This document shows positions 1 to 10,244 of a DNA stretch of 64,000 bases, in pieces (position 1 is the first letter of the stretch; the number at the start of each line of letters is the position of its first letter). The stretch is from Dipodascopsis uninucleata var. uninucleata (Eukaryota > Ascomycota > Lipomycetes > Lipomycetales > Lipomycetaceae). Below the pieces are notes generated by a model. The model saw only the letters and a list, made by a program, of their open reading frames with translations, had not been told where the DNA came from and did not search any database. The DNA lies in NCBI GenBank assembly GCA_030568195.1, contig JAJLTO010000007.1:434001-498000 (forward strand), in the 5' to 3' direction. The translations under genes and the position numbers were made by a program.

Positions 1-682
1 AATAGTTAAAGGGAAGGGAAGTTTCACTTAAGGCACGGAAAGTTAGTAGAGAGATCTATCTAATTTCCAGTACAAACCATACTCACTTAAAATGAATCCA
101 CTGAAGAAAAAGTTGATCCAGCTCATAAGAAGAGTCTGAGGGACGAACATGACCATGTTTCCCTTTAACATGTTCATCATATTGTCCATTCCGTTTGGGT
201 CTGTTAGAGGGTTGCTCGGAGGCTTTGGCTGGTCCTTGTTCTTGACAGCATCAGGATCTTTCAAAAACTTTCCCTCCTTCAGTGCTTGTATGAGAAAGCC
301 TTTTCGGGACTCGAAAGAAGATACAGGAATATATTTGCCGTTGGCTCGAAGATTTGCTGCTCGATTCAGAACTTGCCTGTTAACGATGAATAGTATCAAA
401 ATTAGCGTTTTGTCAATCAGCATATGCATCGATCACAGCAGCTACAGGAGCATGTATGATAACAAAAATCTTAATTCCTCCTGCCTGATGCGACTAACAG
501 AAACATCAAGTCAATACATACTGTTCTCTGATTGCTAGAACATCCTTCTGCTTAGGTGGTGATTGTAGTAGAATGGTTACATAATGCCTAAGGACACCGA
601 CGAGAATCATCACCAATAAAATTGGAAATAGAACCCAGTCTCTGAGACTGGGATCTAATACAAGATCCGGTGTAGTTCCCAT
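1..682 (-). CDS. EMC3: ER membrane protein complex subunit 3 (EMC3), 3' end outside window
   Basis: EMC3 is a core subunit of the ER membrane complex, which inserts tail-anchored and multipass proteins into the ER membrane. I read three exons: 522-682, 87-376 and 1-26 (running off the window). The first intron has donor GTATGT and acceptor AACAG; the second has donor GTGAGT, a perfect TACTAAC branch site and acceptor TTAAG. The spliced product has a first membrane segment (WVLFPILLVMILVGVLRHY), the family signature NLRANGKYIP after the first junction, and a later segment ending FFFSGFIL followed by MKLPFPLTI across the last junction, as in EMC3 orthologues. An ATG at 712 is also in frame; I prefer the one at 682 because orthologues start a few residues before the first membrane segment. 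The gene is divergent from TSR2. Confidence 0.9.
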
Positions 683-914
683 ACTTGTAAAATAATGGCA
701 ATTACTCGTCAATGATATAAATAAGTCTAAGATAGTTCTGACGTTTCAGCTCGTCAAACATATCAAAGCTCACGTAGCATTATGGTTACCCGGAGTAGAA
801 CTAAAAAATTTGTCAATTTGATACAATTTTTCTTCAATATAAGGATCTGTAAAGTAAGCTATTTACAGGCTTATTTACGATCTTAGAACTAAAGATAACT
901 TGTTGCTGTTCATA

Positions 915-1418
915 ATGTCAGATAAATTAGTGGCTATCGCTCGGTTGACAGAGAAAGACCAACTAAGTCGCTTTGAATTAGGTGTCTGTATGGCAGTTTA
1001 TGGATGGGAAGACTTAACAGTGGCCGTTCAAAACCAATGGGGAGGACCTGACAGTGCTGATAAGCGAGATTGGCTTAGTGGATCTATTGTGGAACTATTC
1101 GGTAAGATAATAGTTTTACTAATTAATGGAGCTATATGTGGACAATACTTACGCAGATCACGTTTAGAACAGCTAGAGACTGTCGAAGAAGAAGACATTG
1201 AAGAGCGATTATTACAAGTTATGCAAGACGAATTTGAGGTATCGGTGGAAGATGATACAGCATATAATGTAGCTGAAAGTATCATCAAAATTTACAATAT
1301 GTGCTTGGAGAAAGACTTTTCCCTCGTAGACTCTCTATACCAGAGATTTTTGAATAAGCGTCCGAGTACGGCGCCAGTACAAGTCATAGAAGAGTTAGAG
1401 GTTCTAGACTCTGAGTGA
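915..1418 (+). CDS. TSR2: Pre-rRNA processing protein TSR2
   Basis: TSR2 is an escortin that carries ribosomal protein eS26 to pre-40S particles and is needed for 20S pre-rRNA processing. The protein has the hallmark blocks WGGPDSADKRDWL and LLQVMQDEFEV. The uninterrupted frame carries 22 extra residues between them that do not fit the family. I remove them as a 66-bp intron, 1102-1167 (donor GGTAAG, a TACTAAT-like branch, acceptor TTTAG), giving exons 915-1101 and 1168-1418 and a protein of 145 residues. The intron is a multiple of three and free of stops. The start at 915 (MSDKLVAIA) is preferred over an in-frame ATG 15 bases upstream. The C-terminus is acidic, as usual in the family. Confidence 0.88.
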   Translation: MSDKLVAIARLTEKDQLSRFELGVCMAVYGWEDLTVAVQNQWGGPDSADKRDWLSGSIVELFGKIIVLLINGAICGQYLRRSRLEQLETVEEEDIEERLLQVMQDEFEVSVEDDTAYNVAESIIKIYNMCLEKDFSLVDSLYQRFLNKRPSTAPVQVIEELEVLDSE

Positions 1419-1583
1419 TAAATTTCAGTATAAATTAAAAATGAGAGGCACTAAAAAACAATACGGATAAGGCGTTTGATTGAATATTTTGATGTTATTC
1501 ATAGATTTGTTCATTATATTAGGTGTAAAATACATTCTATAGCTATATTATACATACACAATTGCGCATCCTATAAATTTGGA

Positions 1584-2806
1584 TCAAGGGTAACCAAACT
1601 CTTTGACAAGCACATATCCAGGATCTACTTCTATTACCCAGCCAGCGGTTTGCAGTGATCTAACGATGTTCTGACGTATCTTAGATCTGCCGTCAGGATT
1701 ATGATTACCTTTTCCTGTGATAAGCTTAAGCGGTGTGCGCCATCTATTACTTCTGTTCTCCTGCCACCACTCATCGACTTTTGCATGACTCACACGCACT
1801 GCGTTTGTAACGTCTAGACCATGTAAATCTACGCAATATGAGGAAGATTTTTCACGTACTAGTGAATCAGAGGCTGCCTCAAGCGTCTCTGTCAACTGCC
1901 TGTGATAATCCCTAGCTAAGTTACCATAATATGTAACAACTTGGAAGCGATAATTGGTGCCGTTAGCTGATTTATATTCCCTGGCAGATCTCGACAATGC
2001 TTCATTTCGAAGTTTTCGGAATCTCTCTGCTTCCATAAACAGTTCTTTAGACGAACTTTGTTTTCTAATTGTTTCATTTCCGCTTTCACTAGCATTCAGC
2101 GTTCCTCTTTTATGCGAAACTGTAGAAGAAAGTTGTTGTGAGGATACGCTAGGAGCACTCACAGGACTAGTAGTATTGGTAGAAGTACTCTCATTTAATT
2201 CCCCCAGATACAGTACTTTTTTCTTCTTCCGCTTCTGCCTCTTGCTGCCTTTGTTAGAGTTGCTATCGCTAGCCTTTGGACTATCAGGTGAATAAAATCG
2301 TCCCATCATGCCATAATCTTTGTACAATATGATGTCCGTTTTGATGTCATCTGTTTTCGTATCATCGTCCAATATTGACTGTAAAAAAGCATCATTAAGC
2401 ATTTCATCAATGACTTTTGCAGGATCGTTGTTCGCTTTACTGAGGGCGGTCTCTATCTGAGTATCTGAGAAAGTGGGAAACGCACGCTTCAGAAATGTTT
2501 TTGGTTCTAGGTCGATTTCACTTTCTTCAACAGACTCATTTAGTAATACTTCTTCGCGCTCGACTTGACGAATTTCGTCACGATCTACCACTGCCTGTGC
2601 ATGTAAAGGTTCTAATTGACTTCGAGCAGTTTCTATTGAGTCCACATCATAACAAATCGCAGCTATTAGCGCACTATCGAGAGTCGGGAACTCGATCTGT
2701 CCATGAGTCAGCCATCACTTGCGTTCTATTTAGGTGACTGGATAAACATTCCATTATAAAGCCACAAACATACCTCTAATTCTGAAAGCATGTATTCTCG
2801 AGACAT
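1584..2806 (-). CDS. CUE2: CUE-DUF1771-Smr protein, Cue2-like no-go decay endonuclease
   Basis: Cue2-type proteins cut mRNA in the A site of collided ribosomes during no-go decay, using a C-terminal Smr nuclease domain. Two exons are inferred: 2774-2806 (MSREYMLSELE, donor GTATGT) and 1584-2696 (acceptor GGACAG), giving 381 residues. The first residues of exon 2 (EFPTLDSALIAAI) extend the frame well upstream of any ATG, which shows that the short first exon is needed. Order: an N-terminal CUE-like helix set (about 12-45), a second CUE domain (about 76-118, AFPTFSDTQIETAL), a basic Ser-rich linker, DUF1771 (about 232-283) and Smr (about 298-378) with the VDLHG motif (D301, H303) and ITGKGNHNPDGRSKIR. 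Catalytic-type residues are kept. Family call is firm; one-to-one orthology with yeast CUE2 is likely. Confidence 0.87.
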
Positions 2807-3036
2807 TTACTCTAGTCCGGCTCCTGTTATTTTCTCTTCCGTACTTCCATACCTTCTGGCTGTATATCTTCATATGATCTCAATCTACTCGACTTATCAA
2901 GTAATACTAACATATGTTTGAGGGTTAGGTTGTTTCCATTGATCAATCAAATCTCTCTTAAAAGTTCAGTTCGGGATTTTTTATTTCAGAAACCTACCTA
3001 CTATAGGTTCAATCATATTTCGCAAACTGAACGACA

Positions 3037-3544
3037 ATGAAGTTATTAAGATCATTGCACACAGCAACCCGTGCTACACAATTTGCTAGCGCTCCTCTGC
3101 TCGCTCTTAGAGTTAACCAGAGCCCGATCATTTTCCGATCATACTCCGCTGATGCTCATCATGACGAGCATCATAATGAACACCATGATGAACACCATGA
3201 TCACCATGACCACGAAGAATTCACAGAAGCTAAGGGTGAGTGATATATGTTTCGCACGTTTGTGGTGAAATTGAATGGGGCTTTTTTCGCTGTAGCGGAA
3301 ATAAAGTATTGCTGAAATTACTAATATGATTGTCTTCTTTTAATAGATATCTTGAACGTATGTATATGTTGTTTACACATATTGCTGTGATTATATAGTA
3401 TGGATTTTCGTTATATTTTTATTAACTAATCAAATCCAACAGCCTACAACTTATTTCATTTTAGGAGGTACTGCCGCATTCTTTTTATTGATTAGGCCGT
3501 TTGGCGATTCTTTCGCCCAGTGGCCCAAGCCAGCAAAGAACTAG
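3037..3544 (+). CDS. Small His-rich protein with mitochondrial presequence, function unknown
   Basis: Exon 1 (3037-3235) encodes a basic, Ser/Arg-rich N-terminus (MKLLRSLHTATRATQF...) typical of a mitochondrial targeting sequence, then a run of His/Asp/Glu repeats (about residues 40-60). Joining to 3465-3544 through a 229-bp intron (GTGAGT...TTTTAG) gives 92 residues ending GDSFAQWPKPAKN. Inside the intron is an 11-nt segment with good splice signals (see findings) that would change the C-terminus. Similar His-rich tracts with a presequence occur in small fungal inner-membrane subunits of respiratory complexes, but I cannot assign this one. Its upstream neighbour is the divergently transcribed CUE2-like gene. 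The reading frame and presequence are visible; the role is not. Confidence 0.6.
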
Positions 3545-3742
3545 AACTTCGACTGTAAATAGCAGGTAGCGTTGAGGCGCTGCATTATAGTTGTTTAAAA
3601 TCAGTAATATTTATAGGTAGAAATAAATATTTACAATTACAGAAGATATCGATTGAAATATAAGTGCATATAAGCATAAATCTATTGTACAAATGAAGCC
3701 GCTAGCTACTAATATCCACACGCTTTGCCATTCTCTTGCCAT

Positions 3743-4563
3743 CTACTTTTTTTTCTTTTGCTCTGACTTGTCGCCCTCAATATTAACGTACTGGGAGATC
3801 CATTCAGTCAAAGGCTCACGCACAATGAATCCATCGGTGTTGAAAAACTCGTTAAATGGTTTTCTTGTCGATTTCAGCTCTGACGTCGACTCTGGCGACT
3901 CTGACTTCACAACCAATTCATATACCGGTACATATTTCGTTATCGACGAGGAGACAGTTATCTACATACCGAAGTCAAGAAAATACACGTAAGCACTTAC
4001 TCTATGATTACATGGCCCATATTTAGAATCCGTATCTTGGTCCAATTCTTTACATACCTTCGCGTTACCTTTGAAACCTTGGAAGAAAACACCTTTCTCA
4101 ACTCGGACGATCCACAACGTAAGCAAGATGTTCAAAGCAAGATAAATTGCTACTCCAAATGTAGTCCAATTCTTAGCTTTGTCAAATCCAATGACGTAGT
4201 CATAAGCGCCGACGGCTCCTGCAACTGCTACAGAGAGGAATCCCAGACCTAATCGCACATCAACAAGTGAAAATGTTTGCTGATAGCCACCATCCGTCAA
4301 AATCTATAAATAATCCTCAAATACTGATTAGACAAGTAAACCATGGAGATAAATACATCAAGGAAAGCACGTACCTTAACGATCTCATCATCTGTGGCAT
4401 TCTTCAGATCAGAGAGAGATCTTGATGAACAGGAACAATGGTCAAGTTAGCTCACATCATTTCTTCACATAATAAATCCCACTCTAGCACTTCTTAGTCT
4501 GTATAAAACACAAGATGATATAACTTACGCTAAATTGACTTTGTTTTTCTTTTCTTTTGCCAT
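3743..4563 (-). CDS. SPC2: Signal peptidase complex subunit 2 (SPC2/SPCS2, 25-kDa subunit)
   Basis: SPC2 is a non-catalytic membrane subunit of the signal peptidase complex in the ER and contacts the translocon. Four exons are inferred: 4529-4563, 4375-4420, 4058-4303 and 3743-3961, with donors GTAAGT, GTACGT and GTATGT and acceptors CAAG, ATAG and GTAG; all phases agree. The product is 181 residues: a short basic start (MAKEKKNKVNLA), the SPC25 core TDVRLGLGF-like block (VDVRLGLGFLSVAVAGAVGAYDY) with the first membrane segment, a second segment (VAIYLALNILLTLWIVRVEKG), then the C-terminal domain (SSSITKYVPVYELVV ... FFNTDGFI) and a lysine-rich tail. Two short 5' exons make this one of the more intron-dense genes here. 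It lies 169 bp downstream of BUB1 on the same strand. Confidence 0.9.
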
Positions 4564-4732
4564 TATTGCTCTCAAACTAGTATATTTATGACCGCTATTC
4601 CTACGAAATACGTGTTTTTAAGAGTGTTATTTAAGCGTCTTTACGTATATTAGGGTTAATTGTGTGCACAGACGATTAAATAGAGATTATATGAACAACC
4701 ATTTAATGGAAGTTTGTATATTTATTGTCTAT

Positions 4733-7700
4733 TTATATGCCATGAAACTTCTTTCTCTCAGTGGAAACTATTGTTTCTATCTTATACAATGACGATCTTA
4801 ATGAGATCCCCCCTCTCTCACTGCTTTGTTCCAGATAGTCTTCAATACGTTCTCTGATATCTCGAAGTTGCTTCGTAATTGGAAGACCTTTTGAAGAGGC
4901 GGTATTTTCGTCATAATTTTCCAATTCTGCTTTTTCAGTGGCTGTACAAGCTGCAGCATTGAGTAGTAAACGGAACAGTTCTTTCCATATGTCCTGTTGC
5001 CAATATCTCTTGAAATTCTGTGTTATCTTGTAATACTTGTGTCCGTGTACGGGTCTAGTTGCAGCATCACTATTCCATGGCTCGGAAACTGTTTCAATAT
5101 ACTTTCCGAACAACATCATATGTACAATGCTTGCTAGTCCCTGATAGTCCACCTGATAAGTCCAGGGTCTTAGTTCTCTCATCTCTGCACAATCCTGAGA
5201 AGAAGTTTTCCAGTCTGCAATAAACTGAACATCTCGCTCATGATCATATGCTGTCATATCAATCGCACGTCCGAAATCTATTAGGCAGATCCCTTTTCCA
5301 GCCCAGCCATATGATCCATCGCGGCAATATGGCGCCGAGACACTGTTAACGCTACGCTCTCGGTCATTATCAATGAGGGATAAAGTAGCCATAGAGCGCG
5401 ATCTCTGGTTGGGAAGTATTCGTAGCATGCAATTGTCGGGTTTCAAATCACCGTGCAATACTCCAATGGTATGTAGTGCCTCCACAGTTCTTAATAGCTC
5501 GACGGTGAAAAACATAACTAGACATTCATCGAGGCCAGGGGTTGAACTATTACCACACTTGATGTTATCAGCTTTGACTAAATTGACAAGATCGAGAATA
5601 GTACCCTGTTCATTAAACTCCATAACAAGGCAAGACGTATCTTGAAATAAATGCATCTCATTGGCTTTGATAACCGAATCAAGTGCTCTTAATCTCAAAT
5701 GATCATCTAATAATGCACGAGCAAGGAACCGTCGCTCAATCTCTTTCATGATGTAAAATTCCCAGGAGCTTGCTGGTGATTCCATCTTGATAGCATAGAA
5801 TTTATCATTTGACTCTTCAAAAATATCACCACCACCGATTTTCTGGAACAGGTATACAGGAGCAAATGCACCTTTTCCAAGTTCTCGCTTTAACTGATAA
5901 ACTGCACCTCGTAGTTCTATGTCGCCCTCGTCACTTGTACCAGATGGTGAGCAGTTCTTTTTGCTTCGTAGAGCCTTCTTCAAGCCTTCGGTTCGACCAA
6001 GCTTCATATCCTTAAAAGAAAAGTATCCTGGCATAGAAGTCACCGGTGATTCTGAGTTATTCATAATCGTTAGTCGAACACCTTCATCCATAGGATTACA
6101 GAGTAAATCAGTTATTATAGGTTTTCTATTCCAAATACTCTGCACATATACTAATTGGCTTTCAGTATTTATCAGTTTCGAAGCTGCTATTTGAGAAAAA
6201 CTGACATTCTCATCATTATAAGAATTCTTTCGTGGTACCGGATTTTCTATGAATGGAGAGCTTTCCAGATTTTCTTTATCAAAATCATCATCTGCATTAT
6301 AATCAACGCAACCAGTTCGCCTGACAGAAGAACGAGATACAGTAGAGATTGATTCTGTTGTTTCGACAATCGGTGTCATCATCATTACTCCATAGCCTTT
6401 AGAGCTTAGGGCGGGTCTATCTTGCGAGGGAGTTCCTGGAATAATTCTCTTTCTGGAATCTGAGGTCTGGATAATATTTTCTTCGTTTTCCTTAATATCT
6501 GCTCTCACAGAGATCTTTATTCCTTTTATAGAATTGCATTGCTCGTCTTTATTAGCCGAGACCACATCATTGCCTTTATCACTAAACGTGTCATCGTTGT
6601 GGCCACTATCCTCCCTTTGGGCATCTTGGATCTTGTCATCATTACCATCATCATCATCATCATCATCTTCTTCTTCTTCTTCTTCTTCATCTTCTTCTTC
6701 GTCGTCGTCGTCATCTTCGTCGTCGTCGTCATCTTCTTCTTCGTCACTACTATCGGGTATTCCATGAGATTCAATGGCATCGTCCATTTCACACTTTAAA
6801 GGTTGATTAAACATGCTATAAATCTCATCCGTTGCGGCTCTAGTATGCACTGTCATTGTTGGTGATGCTGGCCGTCGACGAGAAGATGAATCTGGTGACT
6901 CTTTTAATGGCATTTTTTGAGTAGTAGTGGTTGGCTTTGAAATGCTGATTGGAAGTTCAAGTTCTGGCGGAGGCTCTCTACTAACTGGCGCCAGTGGAGT
7001 ACGTTGTACTGCATTCTCTTCATTTCTATGTTCCGATGGAGTAGCCGGAACTAATACTTGCCTATGTTGTTGTACCTTCGGTGTAAAATCTGGTCCCAAG
7101 AATCCACGAGCTTTTGCTCGTAGCTCTTCGAACGAGATGTCCTCATTATATCCGGTAGGGTACAATAAATTCATATTGACGATAAATTTCTCTTCTCTCT
7201 TTGGCTTCTGTCCAACAGGAAGTGCTGGCACTTTGAATGATGGTTGAGATGGTGCCGGACTGTGAGAGCAGCCAGAATCCCTGAAAATTGAAAGTTTTTG
7301 ACGACCAACAGACTGTTGCTGTTGCTGTTGGTTGCTCATCTTCATAACTTCTCCTTCTAGCTGTCTTGACTCTACGGTATTTTCCTTGCGTCGTTCAGCG
7401 ATAGTTCCAATAGATTCCCAGCCACCAGTACGTTCTGTAACGGAGGAAGAGCCATCACTCACGTCGGAGAATACAGTCAACTTCTCTCTAAAAACAGCCC
7501 GGTGCGTGTTCCGAGGTTGTTGTTGCTGTTGTTGCTGTGGATCAGCTGGTTCAACTATAGTAAAAGCCTTTGTTGATAGAGCTGGCCTCATTACCGGCAT
7601 AGCAGGCGACAGAGGTTGATTAAGATCTACATGCGCGTTCTCGACCCTGTGCAAGAATTCCATATAACGGCGTCTTAGACGCTCCAGAGGTCGTGCTTGA

Positions 7701-8221
7701 CACTCTATACCCATCTGGAAAACTTCATCCGCTTGTGCCAGTCGACTCAATGACTCTAAATAATGCGCGTACTCCTCATAGAATGTTGCAAGACCATTTC
7801 CTATACCATTTTGGTACATGAAGGAGAATATTTCCCTTGGGTTATCATTATATCCTGCATACTCGATCCATACTTTCAGATACCTTGGATCATTAGCATA
7901 GTACGGAGTATTTTGGAACTGATTAGTACATTTTTCAAGTAAAGCAATAAGTCCACTGTCGACACTGCTTCCTTGCGGAAAAGTCTCATGGGTCCACTTT
8001 ATATATTCGATCCATACTTCTATAGGATCATCCAGCTCATTAGCAGCATCTATTTTCTTTTCGAACTGTTCGCGTTCAGTTTCATAGTCACGTTTCGGTC
8101 CGTCGATTACTGATGGACTAAAAGCTTTTGCAAGTGATGCTGCAGAGCGTCCTTCGTGTAGAGGCTGTATATTCTCTTTCTGATGCTCAAACATGTCAAA
8201 AGACACAATATTTGACTCCAT
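4733..8221 (-). CDS. BUB1: Spindle checkpoint kinase of the BUB1/BUBR1 (MadBub) family
   Basis: Single-exon protein of 1162 residues. Visible order: KEN box (15-17); Mad3/Bub1 TPR homology domain (about 45-195); ABBA-like motif LTVFSD (249-253 region); KEN (279-281); second ABBA-like LSIFRD (310-315); GLEBS Bub3-binding segment around 358-373 (ISFEELRAKARG); the Mad1-binding CD1 motif around 456-474 (TVHTRAATDEIYSMFNQPL); a long Asp/Glu tract (about 490-530); further KEN tripeptides at 577-579 and 649-651; and a C-terminal kinase domain with glycine loop GKGAFAPV (782-789), Lys812, the Bub1-type catalytic loop HGDLKPDN (923-930) and DFG (982-984). The kinase looks active. KEN boxes with flanking ABBA motifs are MAD3/BUBR1 features and CD1 plus an active kinase are BUB1 features, so the gene may do both jobs. 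It is divergent from ADE2. Confidence 0.93.
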   Translation of the reverse strand: MESNIVSFDMFEHQKENIQPLHEGRSAASLAKAFSPSVIDGPKRDYETEREQFEKKIDAANELDDPIEVWIEYIKWTHETFPQGSSVDSGLIALLEKCTNQFQNTPYYANDPRYLKVWIEYAGYNDNPREIFSFMYQNGIGNGLATFYEEYAHYLESLSRLAQADEVFQMGIECQARPLERLRRRYMEFLHRVENAHVDLNQPLSPAMPVMRPALSTKAFTIVEPADPQQQQQQQPRNTHRAVFREKLTVFSDVSDGSSSVTERTGGWESIGTIAERRKENTVESRQLEGEVMKMSNQQQQQQSVGRQKLSIFRDSGCSHSPAPSQPSFKVPALPVGQKPKREEKFIVNMNLLYPTGYNEDISFEELRAKARGFLGPDFTPKVQQHRQVLVPATPSEHRNEENAVQRTPLAPVSREPPPELELPISISKPTTTTQKMPLKESPDSSSRRRPASPTMTVHTRAATDEIYSMFNQPLKCEMDDAIESHGIPDSSDEEEDDDDDEDDDDDEEEDEEEEEEEDDDDDDDGNDDKIQDAQREDSGHNDDTFSDKGNDVVSANKDEQCNSIKGIKISVRADIKENEENIIQTSDSRKRIIPGTPSQDRPALSSKGYGVMMMTPIVETTESISTVSRSSVRRTGCVDYNADDDFDKENLESSPFIENPVPRKNSYNDENVSFSQIAASKLINTESQLVYVQSIWNRKPIITDLLCNPMDEGVRLTIMNNSESPVTSMPGYFSFKDMKLGRTEGLKKALRSKKNCSPSGTSDEGDIELRGAVYQLKRELGKGAFAPVYLFQKIGGGDIFEESNDKFYAIKMESPASSWEFYIMKEIERRFLARALLDDHLRLRALDSVIKANEMHLFQDTSCLVMEFNEQGTILDLVNLVKADNIKCGNSSTPGLDECLVMFFTVELLRTVEALHTIGVLHGDLKPDNCMLRILPNQRSRSMATLSLIDNDRERSVNSVSAPYCRDGSYGWAGKGICLIDFGRAIDMTAYDHERDVQFIADWKTSSQDCAEMRELRPWTYQVDYQGLASIVHMMLFGKYIETVSEPWNSDAATRPVHGHKYYKITQNFKRYWQQDIWKELFRLLLNAAACTATEKAELENYDENTASSKGLPITKQLRDIRERIEDYLEQSSERGGISLRSSLYKIETIVSTERKKFHGI
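6646..6745. repeat. Trinucleotide tract encoding the BUB1 acidic stretch
   Basis: About 100 bp of CAT, CTT/TTC and GTC triplets on the + strand, read on the - strand as GAT, GAA and GAC codons for the Asp/Glu run of the checkpoint kinase. The interruptions suggest an old tract under protein-level constraint rather than a fresh expansion, but length variation between strains is plausible. Confidence 0.9.
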
Positions 8222-8558
8222 ATTCGATATTCACCGTAATTCGCCCGCTTTATCGTTTGCTTGATGCGCAATACGCTAAAACTTTGTCAAAACGATTGAG
8301 AATCTAGAGATATTTCGTGTAGATCCTGAAGTTGCTTCGCGGTGTTACAGTAAACAAATTCTGTTGACTAGACAACTATCACGTGATCAAGCTAGAAATG
8401 TAAATAGCTCAAATTTTTATTGTCAATTTCGTTAAGCAATGAACAGCTACTACCGATAAAGAAATTTCATATTCATTGCTACCGTGATTTATTATATCTA
8501 TACTAGTAATAAACTGTTAGTCTACAGCGTAGTATAGAGATTGTACATACTAGTAATA
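8222..8558. promoter_or_regulatory. Divergent promoter region between BUB1 and ADE2
   Basis: The 337-bp AT-rich spacer must hold the promoters of both flanking genes. I see no clear consensus site for a named regulator; a CACGTG hexamer (E-box type) lies near 8380 within ATCACGTGATC, a palindrome of a kind bound by bHLH factors such as Cbf1. That assignment is an inference from the motif alone. Confidence 0.45.
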
Positions 8559-10244
8559 ATGGACAGTCGTAAGGTAGGAATTTTGGGCGGAGGTCAACTT
8601 GGCCGAATGTTGGTAGAGGCAGCCAATAGGTTGAACATTGCAACAATTATTCTAGATGGCGCAAACGCACCCGCAAAGCAAATTAGAGCCACCGATGAGC
8701 ATGTTAACGGCTCTTTTGGTGATGCTGATAGTGTCAGAGAGATTTCAAGAAAGTGTGACATATTAACGGTTGAAATCGAGCATGTAAATGCAGATATTCT
8801 TCTAGAGATTGAGAAGGAAAATCCTACTATCGAGATTCATCCGGCTCCAGAGACTATAAAACTGATACAAGATAAGTATTTACAGAAGGAGCATTTAATA
8901 AGGCATGAGATAGCTGTTGCAGAGTCTGTCAGTATTGAAAGTACTGGGTCAGCTCTTACGGCCATTGGAGTCAAATTCGGCTATCCGTACATGCTTAAAT
9001 CGAGAACGCAGGCTTATGACGGCAGAGGTAATTTTGTTGTATCGTCGGAATCTGATATACCAGAAGCTCTTAAAGTTCTTCACTCGCGACCACTCTATGC
9101 TGAAAAGTGGGCTCCATTCACTAAGGAACTTGCCGTTATGGTACTCCGGGAAAAGGATGGCAATGTAACATCGTATCCTACCGTGGAGACTGTGCAGAAG
9201 AATAATATTTGTCATCTCGTTTACGCCCCTGCTCAGATACCTGATTCTGTCGCTACAAAAGCGCGGCTTTTAGCAGAGAGGGCTGTTTCAACGTTTAAGG
9301 GTGCAGGCATTTTTGGCGTAGAAATGTTTTTACTCGAGAATGGGGACATTTTTCTGAATGAAGTCGCGCCTAGACCACACAATTCTGGTCACTACACCAT
9401 CGATGGATGTGCAACATCCCAGTTTGAAGCACATATACGAGCAGTTGTTGGATTACCAATCCCAAAAAATGGACTTTCTTTGTCGACTCCATCTACAAAC
9501 GTGATTATGCTTAATGTTCTTGGAGGTGATTCATACCATGAAGAATTGGAGATATGTAAGCGCTCATTGACTACTAAGGGCGCCACTTTACATCTTTATG
9601 GAAAGGATTCAAGACCCGGTAGAAAGATGGGACACATTAACATAACAGCTGGCAGCATGGATGAATGTGTTACACGACTTGCTCAAATCATGGAGGACAG
9701 TAGCGAAATTTCTAAATCCACTGAGAACGTTGACAAGCCTTTAGTTGGTATTATTATGGGATCCGACTCAGATCTTCCGGTCATGGCTGCTGGTGCCAGA
9801 ATACTTGAACAATTTGGTGTACCTTTCGAACTTACGATTGTTTCTGCACATCGCACACCATTCCGTATGTCGAAATATGCTGTAGAAGCTGCTAGTAGGG
9901 GTATTAAAAGTATTATTGCTGGTGCAGGTGGTGCCGCACATTTACCAGGAATGGTGGCTGCAATGACTACTTTACCAGTCATTGGTGTTCCAGTCAAAGG
10001 TAGCACACTTGACGGAGTTGACTCGTTGCATTCTATTGTTCAAATGCCTAGAGGTATTCCGGTGGCTACAGTTGCTATCAATAATAGCACAAATGCAGCT
10101 CTTTTGGCTGTTAGAAATTTGGCTGCTTTCATGCCTAAATATCAGCTCGAACTTGAAAAGTACTACCTGAATATTGAAGAAGAGGTTTTGAATAAGGCAT
10201 CAAAATTAGAGACTGTTGGATTTGAAAAGTATTTGGCTAAGTAA
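8559..10244 (+). CDS. ADE2: Phosphoribosylaminoimidazole carboxylase (bifunctional PurK-PurE)
   Basis: ADE2 converts AIR to CAIR in purine biosynthesis. The 561-residue protein starts at [18 protein letters not shown], matching the fungal N-terminus; the upstream in-frame ATG at 8541 would add six residues with no counterpart in relatives, so I place the start at 8559. Residues 1 to about 385 form the PurK-type ATP-grasp part, with the Rossmann-like glycine motif at the start, a [15 protein letters not shown] block and the metal/ATP region [18 protein letters not shown]. From about 395 the PurE-type mutase domain follows, with GSDSDLPVM near residue 400 and SAHRTPFRM. In bacteria these are two proteins; the fusion is normal in fungi. 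No introns. It converges on VTC4 across a 507-bp spacer. Confidence 0.97.
   Translation: MDSRKVGILGGGQLGRMLVEAANRLNIATIILDGANAPAKQIRATDEHVNGSFGDADSVREISRKCDILTVEIEHVNADILLEIEKENPTIEIHPAPETIKLIQDKYLQKEHLIRHEIAVAESVSIESTGSALTAIGVKFGYPYMLKSRTQAYDGRGNFVVSSESDIPEALKVLHSRPLYAEKWAPFTKELAVMVLREKDGNVTSYPTVETVQKNNICHLVYAPAQIPDSVATKARLLAERAVSTFKGAGIFGVEMFLLENGDIFLNEVAPRPHNSGHYTIDGCATSQFEAHIRAVVGLPIPKNGLSLSTPSTNVIMLNVLGGDSYHEELEICKRSLTTKGATLHLYGKDSRPGRKMGHINITAGSMDECVTRLAQIMEDSSEISKSTENVDKPLVGIIMGSDSDLPVMAAGARILEQFGVPFELTIVSAHRTPFRMSKYAVEAASRGIKSIIAGAGGAAHLPGMVAAMTTLPVIGVPVKGSTLDGVDSLHSIVQMPRGIPVATVAINNSTNAALLAVRNLAAFMPKYQLELEKYYLNIEEEVLNKASKLETVGFEKYLAK

Noticed and set aside
2495-2737. 80-codon + strand frame opposite the CUE2-like gene
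   Set aside because: It overlaps the conserved CUE coding region on the other strand and has no independent support.
6534-6799. Long poly-Ser and poly-Phe/Ile/Val frames on + across BUB1
   Set aside because: They are antisense shadows of the acidic trinucleotide tract of the checkpoint kinase.
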